Position numbers and translations under genes: made by a program | Shown: positions 1 to 11,100 of the stretch, in pieces | Layout: the number at the start of each line of letters is the position of its first letter | Numbering within the stretch: the first letter of the stretch is position 1 | Assembly (NCBI RefSeq): GCF_025685625.1 | Contig: NZ_JAGSYI010000002.1 | Coordinates: forward strand, 186,001-250,000 | Direction: 5' to 3' | Length of the DNA: 64,000 bases | From: Acidicapsa acidisoli | Lineage (GTDB): Bacteria > Acidobacteriota > Terriglobia > Terriglobales > Acidobacteriaceae | The notes under the pieces: generated by a model | The model's database searches: none | Seen by the model: only the letters and a program-made list of their open reading frames with translations | Told to the model about the DNA's origin: nothing

Positions 1-2038
1 TCTAGAGAAGGAACCGGCACATCGCTACCAGAGCGCCAAAGATCTGGTAGGGGACCTTCGCGCATGGCAAGGCAAAAGCGGCAAAGTTTCTGCTTCTTCG
101 CTACGGCTGCGTCTGAACCGTATCCGGGAGCTTCCATGGACCTATCTTGCGGTCTCCGGCATCGCAACGGCGGTGATTGCAGTTGGAATTGCGTGGTTCA
201 TCATCGGGAGGCAGCGGGCTGCCAAGCCAGAGCCGCACGGTCCGGTCTCGGTGCTGGTTGGCGACTTTACCAACCATACCGGCGACCCGGTCCTGGATGA
301 GACGATCGAGCCGATGCTCGGCGTGGCATTGGAAGGCGCCAGCTTTATCAACTCGTACAGTCGCGGCGATGCGCGAAGGCTTGCTGCGAAACTTCCGAAT
401 CCCACGAACAAACTCGATGAGCAGTCCGCGCGGCTGGTTGCTGTAAGCCAGGGCGTCAACGTGGTGATTACGGGTGACATTAGCCTGAGGGGCAGCGAGT
501 ACGATATTTCGGCAATCGCTCTAGACTCCGTAAGTGGCAGCGTGCTGGCAAAAGCGGACATCACCGTCTCCAATAAACAAGAGATTGTGAGCGATCTTCC
601 CAAACTGGTGGTTCCATTTCGTAAAGCCCTGGGCGACGCCACCCCCGCTTCGCGCCAGTTTGAGCAGGTCAGCGGGGGTTTTACCGCTGCATCTTTAGAG
701 GCCGTCCATCAGGACGCTCTCGGTGTGGAAGAACAGTTCGCCGGCAAATTCCAGGAAGCGTTCAATTCGTTTCAGAAAGCAGCAGAACTGGACCCGCAGT
801 TCGCGCGGGCGTATACCGGCATGGCCGCCATGGAAGAGAATCTGGGGAAATCCGCGGACGCTGTAAAGTACATGAAGCTTGCGATGCAGCATGTGGACCG
901 CATGACTGAGCGGGAGCTCTATCGCAACCGCGGCTTGTATTACCTCACCACAGGCGAGTGGCAAAATTGCGTTCAGGAATACTCAAAGCTCGTCACGCGC
1001 TATCCCGCCGACCGTGTCGGTCAAAATAATCTTGCAAGCTGCTACACCCAGTTACGCGATGCGCCAAAGGCGCTGGAAGCGGCGCAACACGCCGTCGAGA
1101 TTGTTCCCAAGGGAGTGGGGCCGCGGTTGAACCTGGCCTTCATCAGTGTCTTTGCCGGAGATTTTACCTCGGGCGACAAAGAAGCGCACACCGCATTGAC
1201 GATCAGCCCATCCGCTGCGCAAGCATATCTGGTACTTGCGGAAGCCCAGCTTGGACAAGGCCAAATCGAAAAATCGGCGGAAGACTACCATCAGCTCGAG
1301 AAGTTTGGCTCCGATGGCGCATCGACCGCGGCAGTTGGACTGGCCGATCTCGCCGCCTACCAGGGAAAGTATGCCGAGGCGGTGCGCATCCTCACCCAAG
1401 GCACCGACGCCGATCTGACGGCCAAAATGACTGATAATGCCGCGAGGAAATGTGTAGCGCTTGCGAACATGGAGGAATTACAAGGGCACCATGCGGCAGC
1501 ATTTGCCGACATCGATAAAGCGCTGGCAAACAGCCAAACTGCCCAAATCCAATTCCTCGCGGCGATCAGTTACGTCGACGCAGGAGATCTTGCAAAAGCA
1601 CAAAAGCTCGCAACGAATCTCTCGTCGCAGTTATCGGGTGAGCCACAGTCTTACGGCAAGATCATCGAAGGCATGATTGCTCTCAAGCGCAAAGATGCCA
1701 AAGGAGCCGTGAAACAGATCACAGCCGCAATCCATCTACTAGATACCTGGATCGGCCGCTTCGAACTCGGGCGGGCATACCTCGAAGCGGGAGCCTATAC
1801 GGAGGCTGATTCAGAGTTCGATCAATGCATGCATCGCCGAGGGGAAGCCATCGAGCTATTCATGGATAACACGCCGACTTATACGTATTTTCCGCCCATC
1901 TACTATTATCAAGGACGCGCGCGGGAAGGCATGAAAAGTCAAGGGTTCGCGGATTTTTATAAAACATATCTCAGCATCCGTGGAGGGTCCTCCGAAGACC
2001 CACTGGTTCCTGAAATCCGCCATCGTCTCGGCCAATAA
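1..2038 (+). CDS. Serine/threonine protein kinase C-terminal part with TPR tail (5' end outside window)
   Basis: The reading frame is open from the left edge, so the gene starts outside the window; the first internal GTG at 173 is not the true start. The first residues read LEKEPAHRYQSAKDLVGDLR, the usual end of the Hanks-type kinase fold in Acidobacteria (last helix, with the Arg that anchors the C-lobe). A single membrane span follows at about bases 145-205 (YLAVSGIATAVIAVGIAWF). The rest is a long helical region with several TPR-like units (AELDPQFARAYTGMAAMEENLG, RYPADRVGQNNLASCY). This matches the family layout of a cytoplasmic kinase, a membrane helix and an extracytoplasmic TPR sensor. 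It converges with the gene at 2110. The substrate is unknown. Kinase assignment is strong from the junction motif, although the catalytic lobe is not visible. Confidence 0.8.
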   Translation, partial: LEKEPAHRYQSAKDLVGDLRAWQGKSGKVSASSLRLRLNRIRELPWTYLAVSGIATAVIAVGIAWFIIGRQRAAKPEPHGPVSVLVGDFTNHTGDPVLDETIEPMLGVALEGASFINSYSRGDARRLAAKLPNPTNKLDEQSARLVAVSQGVNVVITGDISLRGSEYDISAIALDSVSGSVLAKADITVSNKQEIVSDLPKLVVPFRKALGDATPASRQFEQVSGGFTAASLEAVHQDALGVEEQFAGKFQEAFNSFQKAAELDPQFARAYTGMAAMEENLGKSADAVKYMKLAMQHVDRMTERELYRNRGLYYLTTGEWQNCVQEYSKLVTRYPADRVGQNNLASCYTQLRDAPKALEAAQHAVEIVPKGVGPRLNLAFISVFAGDFTSGDKEAHTALTISPSAAQAYLVLAEAQLGQGQIEKSAEDYHQLEKFGSDGASTAAVGLADLAAYQGKYAEAVRILTQGTDADLTAKMTDNAARKCVALANMEELQGHHAAAFADIDKALANSQTAQIQFLAAISYVDAGDLAKAQKLATNLSSQLSGEPQSYGKIIEGMIALKRKDAKGAVKQITAAIHLLDTWIGRFELGRAYLEAGAYTEADSEFDQCMHRRGEAIELFMDNTPTYTYFPPIYYYQGRAREGMKSQGFADFYKTYLSIRGGSSEDPLVPEIRHRLGQ

Positions 2039-2109
2039 ACAGCAGCGAAATCTGGTCTCATGCAACTTGCCTGTGACATCCCGTGTACAAAGAAGCCGCT
2101 CGCGCGTCC

Positions 2110-5100
2110 CTAGTTCCCCTTACCAGAAAGCGGAATGGTTTGTGTGCCACTGCCGCTTTGAGCATTATCAATCAACGTCAGGTTGGCGCTGAATGTGCCA
2201 GTCGCCGGCGGGGTGAACTTAACCGAAACGCTGCACTTTGCGCCAGATGCGAGTGAACTGCCGCAAGTATTGGTTTGAACGAAGTCTGACGCGTTTGTTC
2301 CCGTGACGCTGATTCCCGCACCGCTGAATACCAGGGGAGTTGCTCCGGGATTGCTCACCGTAACACTTAGCGTACTGCTGGTGGCGTGTTTTATGGTTCC
2401 GAAATTCAGGCTTGTTGGACTGAAACTCACCAGGGGATCTACCACCGCCGCACTCAACGCTACCTGCTGGGGACTTCCTGGGGCGTTATCCATGATATTC
2501 AATGTCGCAGTCTGCGGCGTATAGAACGGACCGGCGATGAAAGCAATGGTAACCGTACAACTCTTCCCTGCCGCCAACGGTGTCAGGCAGAGGTTGACGG
2601 CTAGATATTCGTTGGAGTTCCCTCCATGCACGATGGAAAGAAGAGGATCGTTGACGGTGACAGGCGCCGTTCCTGTATTGGTCACAGTAATCGTTTTGGT
2701 TGAGATGCTTCCCAGATATAGCGTGCCGAAGTTGATATTCGACGGAGATATGTTGACCGATGGCCCAGTTGCATTGACCGTCTTCGTAGTCTGCGCCGCG
2801 CCGTAGTTGGAGTTGCCTGCCTGGCTGGCGATCACGGAGCACGTGCCTGTGCTGCTGGTCATTTTGTAAGTTACGCCGGTATTGCTGCAGGCTCCGGAAC
2901 TCGTGAAGGTGACCGCATTCCCGCTACCGCCGCCTGTGGCCGCTACTGTGAACGTGCCGTTATACGCTGCGCTTGCTGGAGGGTTTGTTGTGAATGTAAT
3001 TGTCTGGCCTGCGGGAGCCAGAGTTATGGTGTTGGCCGGCGTACTGGTTACAGCGTTGTAATTGGTATTTCCAGCCATCGTAGCCGTCACCAGGCAAGCG
3101 CCGGTGCCGCTATTGGCAGTAAGTTTGGCGCCGCTGATGGTGCAAGAACCAGTTGCACTATACGTAACAGCCCCGCCGGTGCTGCCGCCTGTGACGCTCA
3201 GAGTTTCGCTCTGATTGTAGGTTAAAGGCGATGCAGTGATTAGCGTAAGCGCCGATTGATTCGCCGGTTGTATCGTCAACTTTCCGTTCACATACAGGAA
3301 AGAATAGTTTGCGGCAGCGAGCGTGCCAGTCGATACGGCAATCGGATAACTACCAGCATTACTCGTTGCGGTAGCAGTGGTAGACAGCGCGGGTGCGCCA
3401 CTGACGACCGAAGCTGTATCGCCGTTAACAAAGCCGATGTAGCGGAAGGTCAACGGCGGAAGCGGCTGTCCAAACGTGCCGTTCAGGTTATTGGCGATGA
3501 CCTCGATCACTGCGGGGTAAATGGTGAACGACTGCGTCTGCGAGGCAGCGCTATAGTTACCGATTGCGGCTGCCGATGCGGTGATGGTGCAAACGCCGGC
3601 TCCACTAATCTTGCCATTCGTCGAGCATGGCCCGGTGGAAGTGAAAATGACTGGGTTATTGGCAACAGAGGAGGACGCACTCAAGGTGAAGCTGTTGCCG
3701 AACACCACGTTTGGCAATAGAGCGAAGTTGATCGTCTGCGACTGCGTGGTTGAGCCCTGCGGCAGCACCTGGAATGTTCCAGACACAGAATTGGCCGCAT
3801 TGAAGGAGTTTGTGCCCGCTTGTGAGGCTGTGATGGCGCAGCTTCCCGTGGTGTTGAGGACCATCGCAGCGGAAGAAACATTGTTAGCAATCGACTGGCT
3901 GCCAATCGAGCAAGACCCTGAAGCGCTGAAGTTGACCTGCAATCCATTCGGAGCGCCGCTCGACATAGCGGTTGCTGTAATCGTTGGCGGATTTGTAATC
4001 ACGACAGAGCTAGGTAACGGGCCCAATGTAATCGACTGATCGTTCTTCAACACAGCGGGCGCTGAGGGCGGGCTCTGGCGTTGCGTTCCGTTCGAGTCAG
4101 GCACCAGAGTGGTGGAAATGGTGTAAACCACGGTTTGTGAAGTCAAATCCGGGTTTGTATCGATAAACTCCGTCGCCGGCGCAGCACCATTCACGCCGCT
4201 TACGCTGCCAATGAGGATTGGCGTGGCCCCATCGGAGCTGCGATAGATCGTATAAGTGGATACAACTCCGAAAGCGGGTGCAGTCCAGTCGACTCGGACT
4301 CCTTGCGATGTTGGAGTTTCCGTGGGCGAAGACGGGGGACGAACGACTGAGTTGGCGGTTTCGTAAGTCAACTCGTTGGTGACAGCGCCACCGCTGCCCA
4401 AGGTGATGTTTCCGCCGCTGCCGAGAGCGACAGTCCCACCGCTGCCGAGCGTCACATTGCCGCCGCTGCCTAGCGTGACCACTCCACCACTGCCCAACGT
4501 GACATTGCCGCCACTTCCCAGAGTGACCACCCCACCGCTGCCAAGAGCGATAGTCCCGCCACTACCAAGCGTCACGTTACCACCGCTGCCAAGCGTGACA
4601 TTACCGCCACTACCAAGCGTGATGGTTCCTCCGCTGCTGCCAAAGGTATAACTACCGCCTGCACCAATTGTGATTGCACTTCCGCCGGTGGGCGTGACGG
4701 TGCCGCCGCTGCCTAGGGTGATTGTTCCGCCGCTGCCGAGCGTGATATTGCCGCCGCTGCCCAATGTAATCGTGCCACCGCTGCCAAGCGTGACATTACC
4801 GCCGCTGCCTAGGGTGACGTTGCCGCCGCTGCCTAGTGTCACAGTTCCGCCAGCGCCCAGCGTAGCGGTTCCGCCACTGCCTAGCGTCACGTTGCCGCCA
4901 CTGCTCTCGCTTGTGTCGCCGCCACTGCCTAGCGTGACCGTGCCACCACTGCCCAAGGTGACATTGCCGCCGCTGCCGAGCACGACGACTCCACCGCTGC
5001 CCAGCGCAATCGTGCCGCCACTGCCCAGAGTTACGTTGCCACCACTACCAAGAGTGATGTTGCCGCCGCTGCCGAGCGTGACCGTGCCACCGCTGCCCAA

Positions 5101-8100
5101 GGTGACATTGCCACCACTGCCCAGAGTGACGTTGCCACCACTGCCCAGGGCGATGGTCCCACCACTGCCGAGAGTGACGTTACCGCCACTGCCCAGAGTG
5201 ACGTTGCCACCGCTGCCTAACGTGATGGTCCCACCACTGCTGCCGATGGTGTAGCTGCCCCCGGTCGCCGGGATTGTGACACTGCCGCCGCTGCCCAGCG
5301 TAATGGTGCCACCGCTTCCAAGCGTGACATTGCCGCCACTGCCCAGAGTGACATTGCCGCCGCTGCCCAACGTGATGGTGCCGCCGCTGCCGAGCGTGAC
5401 ATTACCACCACTTCCCAGTGTGACGGTACCTCCGTTGCCCGGCGTGACGGTTGCGCCGCTGCCCAGCGTGACGTTGCTGTTGCTGCCGAACGTCACACTG
5501 CCACCGCTGCCCAGTGTGATTGTGCCGCCACTTCCCAGCGTGACATTGCCGCCGCTGCCTAGTGTGACATTCCCGCCACTTCCCAGCGTGACGGTTCCAC
5601 CGCTGCCTAGCGTGACATTGCCGCCCGCGCTGATGCTTAGCGGAGATGAGGAGGAACCGAACGAAAGCACATTCGCCAGCGACGCGAACTCACCACCTGT
5701 AGCTCCTACCTGCCGCAGATCCGTCTTGGCCACATCGTTGTATCCGCGCAGTTGTGAATACGACGCGCCATCGAAAGTAACGTTCTGTCCACTCTGCCAC
5801 GGTGGGCTGATCGGTGCGACTGTCCCGTTCACGCGATATCCTGTGTCGCCGGTGAGCGGAGTACCATCGCAATGCAGCGTGGCGGGGCTGGTCGTCGAGG
5901 TCGGCGGCGTCGAGGTGTACCAAACCGAAGTGGAGAATGTCGGCGCGATGCCGGCAAAGCCGGAATCCGTATCCGCAAGCTGACCGACTGACTGCAGTGA
6001 AGATCTGAACAATTCGGTAAGCGTCTGGTTGGAGTAGGCAACGGCAGCATTCGGTCCCACGCCGTCGAGCTGGAACAGATAGTTCATCACACTCTGATAG
6101 TTCGGCTTGCAATTGACCTCGAAGGTCGGAACGTAGCTGCCGGGTGCGTCGTAGTAGAGCCCACCATGGCTCAAACCGAGCGTGTGTCCGATCTCGTGGT
6201 ATAGAGTGCCAGCGATCACGTTGGCGCGCTTGCTCATGTCCTGATTCGGATTCGTCTCCCAAAGGGCCAGAGTCACGGCAGAGTCGGCGCCGCCCAGATC
6301 GGAATAACCGGAGATGCTGGTGATCGTGCCGGAAGTGAGACCGATGACCGGTTCCGGCAACGTGGTGTTCGGGTAGCTCCAGTTGGGAACACCGGGAGTC
6401 GCCAGGATGATCGTCTTAGTATCGGGGCAACCGGTCGTGTTGTAGACCCCATTCAGGGCAGGGTTCCCCAGCACACCGGAGAGCGTAATACGGCTTGGGC
6501 AACTGCCGGTTGCTGAGCCACGATCGGCGGTAAAGATGGTCGTGACGCCACTGACCACATTGATTGAGGTTAAGTTTTGATAACGCGTGCTCCACGCCGG
6601 CACTGCCAGAGAGTGGCCGAAGAGCACGTAGTGATAGCTATCTTTCTGACCGTACGGGAAGCGGGCCGTGCAATCCGTACCCGCAGCGCAGGACGCAAGA
6701 TTGCGCGGCCAGACCTTGGAGAATTCAAGGCTGTTCTTCCAACCGATCACTCCAGGCTGATTGGGGAACTGGCACAATTGCGACGAACTATCCGTGCAGG
6801 TGCTTTCCGGCACTGCATTCCCAACTGTGAGATGAAGCACGATCCCCGCCGAGGCGAATGCCTGCTGTACCATCGCCAACGGATCGTTGCCGCTAGGATC
6901 AGGCGAGGGGAAGAGATTCTCCTGGTTGGGATCGCATGCGCCGCTTGCCAGCACGGCTCCGCACATGTAGTCGAGCTGGACGAACAGGTCTTTCCGGCCG
7001 TGCTTCGCGCCCGGCAATGCCACCCACGACTGGGTCTTTACATCTGTATAACCGGACTGTCCTGCAAAGAAGCTGCCCACGCCGGGGCCGCTCTTCCAGG
7101 CGTCCAGAATGCCGTCATTATCGCTGTTGGTCACGGGCGTGCTAAGAATTACCGCGGCATAGGCGGTACCGGCGTTCAACGTCGCGCTGTACTGGCTTGC
7201 ATGTGGTGCGAGCGTAATAGCGCTCAAGCTGTTGTTCCATGCCCCGCCTGTGTAGTTGAGAATAGTGCTCTCGGTGCCACTGGCTGTGCCCAGCGCATCA
7301 TAGAATCCTTGCACGGCTTGCGTCGTAGAAGTTGTCGGAGTCGCCGATCCGTCGTAAATCACGACAGACTTGAGCGGGAAGTTCGGAGACAGCACGCGAT
7401 AGATGACTACCAGGCTCGCTCCCTCGGTGAGCGGGAATCCGCTTCCTCCACTATCCGGCAGAGAGACTTTGAACGCGCCCGACGCGTAGCGCACTCCATT
7501 GCCGTTCGTGCTCGCCGGGAAATAGGTGTTGATGTCGGCGCGGTACACGCGCAGTGTCCCGCTCAGAGTGCGGTCGGTATAGGGGACGTCGCTTCCGATC
7601 TGTTGCCCGGTAATGGGATAACCGAGGAAGGTTCCTGTATTGGCCGAAGGAGTCGCGGTATTTTCCAGCGTCTCCCAGTAGAGGAAGCCATCGACAATAT
7701 CGGCACCATCAGGAACGCCTTGGCCGACGCCGGGGCCTGTGGTGTTATCGGGAATGGTAATCGTTCCAGTGGCTATGCCGTTCACGCCGGTTCCGCGCAG
7801 AGTAACTCCTGCGGAGGCGTAGTCTCCAGTGACGAAGTAGTTATTCTCGAACGTCAGCGGATTAGGTGTTGGCGTAGGCGCCTGGCCAGTCGAGATAAGC
7901 AATGCGACCGTGGTTCCGAGATTGACCTGCGATCCAGCGGCCGGGCTTTCGCCGACGACGCTTCCTGCAGGCTCGCTGCTGCTGTACGCGGTGCTCACGG
8001 TTCCCAGCGTTAAGCCTGCAGTGGTGAGCGTTGTTGAGGCTGCTGCTTCCGTCTGCCCAACCACGTTAGGAACGGTCGCGCCCACAGCCTGCCCGTTCAA

Positions 8101-11100
8101 GCCTCCGTTGCCGCTGAGATTGATGGTTTGCAGTGTGACTAGCGGAGAGAGATTGAAAGTGTTGTCAAACAACGACGCCGAAGCTGTAAAGTAACCGGTG
8201 CTCTGTGGCGTGAAGCTGAATATCTCGGAGCAGATTGCACCTGGAGCCAGTGAAAAGCTGCTGCCGCATGTTGAGTTAATACTCTGCGCGAAGTTCGCGC
8301 CCAGGCTCAGAGCAATCGAGCCTGAAAGCTGCTGGTTGCCGATGTTTTGAACAGTGACCTGCTGCGGACTGTCGCCGCTTGTGCTGCCCACATTGGTGAG
8401 AGCAAAGCTCAATGATGCCGGCTGCGATCGGGTTAGTTCGACAAGCTGATTGTTGCCCTCGTTGGGAATGAAGACATCGCCGACCCAATCCACGGCCGCG
8501 GCTACCGTCTGGATTCCGCTTGCCACGACAATCGCGCAAGCGCCAGTGGTGCAACCTGCTGGGATCTCGATCACCTCTTGGAGTCCGAAGTCCGCCACAA
8601 AGACATCGCCTGCAGCATCGACGGATACGCTATCCGGTTGTTGCCATCCGCCGCCCAATGCAATCGTGCAAGTGCTGGTGGTGCATCCGGCAGGAACCTT
8701 TTTGACTGCCTTGAGGCCGAAGTCCGCTACATACAGATTGCCCGCGCTATCGACGGCCAGGCCAACTGGATTGGACCCGTTCCCGGGACTGTAGACCACG
8801 GTCTGCGCGCCACCGTTGGCGGGCACTTCGGCGACCTCACCATCGACAAAGTCACCGATAAAGACATTGCCCCTTCCATCTACTGCCACGCCGAGCTGAC
8901 TCCTCAGGCCCGTGCCGATTGTCTTTTGGCAAGTGCTGCTGATGCAGCCTGCCGGAACTTCCACGACCTCATTCAGCAGGTTGTCCCCGATGAAGAGATC
9001 GCCGGCCCCATCCACTGCAAGACCCTGCGGATATTCAAGCCCAGTGCCGACGGTGGACAGCGTGCCGTTCGCGCTTATCTTCACGACCCGCTGGTTGAGG
9101 GTATCTGCGATGAACGCATCTCCGGCGGCATCGATCGTGAGCCCCTTGGCCTGATTCAGCGTGACGCTTCCAAGATTTACGACGGCCTGCGTGGCTGGAC
9201 CGAAAGCAACTGCCGGTCCCTGGCCGATGCCATAGACCGGCGCAGCCGCAACTAGATCTCCACCATTGTCGTACAGGTTGACAGCGCCCATGCGCAATCC
9301 GGGCGCAAGTGGTGTGAAGGCAACATTTACGCTGCAGGAGTTGCCTGCAACGATAGCTCCGGTACAGGTGTTGCCGCTGCCAAGATTGAAGTCGAGGCCG
9401 GTGACGCCCTGTGTGACAACCTGAATCGCGCCAATCGTAGTGTTCGCCGCAAGGTTGATGGTCACAGGCATGGTTGCGCTGCATGGCGCCGGTGTGGTCT
9501 GTCCGGACGGGCAGACATTGACGCCTCCGAAGCTCTGGTTCACGAAACTGGCGGTGACATTGACCGCTTGACCGATCGGCAGACTGCACGTCGGGCTGGT
9601 TCCCGCACTCGCGCAGACGCCGCCCCATCCCAGAAATGTCGAGCTTCCGCTGGCAGCCGCCGTCAGAGTTACCTGTGTGCCGCTCGAATAGCTTCCGGCG
9701 CATGTGCCCGTCGAAACTCCATTGGCCTGACTGCAATCGATCTGTTCCAGATTGTCGGTCACCGTTCCCGTGCCGTTGCCGATCTCCGTCACGGTCAGTG
9801 GAAAGTTGATGGCCGCAACAAATGTTGCGGAGACGCTTGTGGCTGTATTCAAGGTCAGGACGCAAATCTGACCCTGGCCTGCGCAAACGCCAGTCCAGCC
9901 TGTAAACGTAGAGCCCGCTGTCGGAACTTCCTCCAACGACATGGCTACTCCGCCCAGAACGCTTGCGGAACAGGTCCCTGACGTAACGCCAGCGATCTCA
10001 TTACAGTTGATCCCCGTCGGATTGGATTGCACAAAACCACTGCCCGTCCCTGATCCGGTCACAGTAAGCGTAACGTTGGAAACTCCAAAGCCGCTGAGTC
10101 CAATGCTTTGCGTAATCGAATTTGCGTTCAGAGCATTGTCGGTAAAGACGGCGGTGCTGGTGAGCGAACCGCCAGCCTGCGGCTCGAAACTGATACTCAA
10201 ATTGCAGGACTGGCCAGGGGTCAGTGCAGAACTGGCGGAACAATCCGCCAGCGTGCCGGAGCCGGGAACATTGACGAAATTGGGCCCGTTGACGGTCAGC
10301 AATCCCGGGCTCTCCGCGCTGAGCGTCTGGTTGCCGATGTTTTGAAGTGCGACCGACTGCGGGCTGTCGCTGCTGGTGTAACCCACTGAGGTGGAGGAAA
10401 AGCTCAACGAAGGGACCTGCGAGCGGTTCACTTTCGTGACGACTCCCGCTACGCTGTTATTTCCGATGTAGACATTGCCCGTTCCATCCACCGCCACGCT
10501 TATCGGGCCAACCAGGCTGCTGGCTGTCGTGGTCTGAACCCCGCTGGGCGCAACCTCCACCACCTCGCCAAGACAGGGATCGGCAATGAAGACGTCACCC
10601 GCCGCGTCCACTGCTACACCGTACGGGCAAACCAGCCCGTTAGCGGGCACCGTAGTCTGGACGCCGCCGGGCGCAACCTTCACCACCTGGACGTTCGTGG
10701 GATCGGAGATGAAGACATCGCCTGCTCCGTCGACCGCTACATCATAGGGGTTCGTCAAACCTGTGGCGGGTACAGTGGTCTGGACGCCATTGGGCGTGAC
10801 CTCCACGACTTGAGTATTTTGGCTATCCACGATGAAGACGTCGCCCGCTCCATCCACCGCCACCCCGTATGGGTAACTCACGCTACCCACTGTGGTCTGG
10901 ACGCCGCTGGGCGTGACCTTTACCACTCGGTGGTTGTTGGGATCAGCAACGAAGACATCGCCCGCTCCATCCACTGCCACCCCGTAAGGGTTAAGTAGAC
11001 CGCTGGCGGGTACCGTGGACTGGACGCCACCGGGTGCAACCTTAGATACCTGACCGAGGCCGTAATTCGAGACGAAGACATCGCCCGCCGCATCTACCGC

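Noticed and set aside
4376-5640. CRISPR-like regular array of 24-bp units
   Set aside because: Units abut without spacers, are in frame with a long protein, and vary at third codon positions, so they are coding repeats rather than a CRISPR.
4670-5983. Plus-strand proline-rich frames opposite the octapeptide array (PPLPSVT repeats)
   Set aside because: They are the antisense image of the 24-bp repeats; the protein repeat on the minus strand has the signal peptide and neighbouring domains.
6577-8013. 478-residue plus-strand frame inside the giant minus-strand gene
   Set aside because: It is antisense to the protease region, has no family motif, no ribosome site, and an arginine-rich composition typical of shadow frames.
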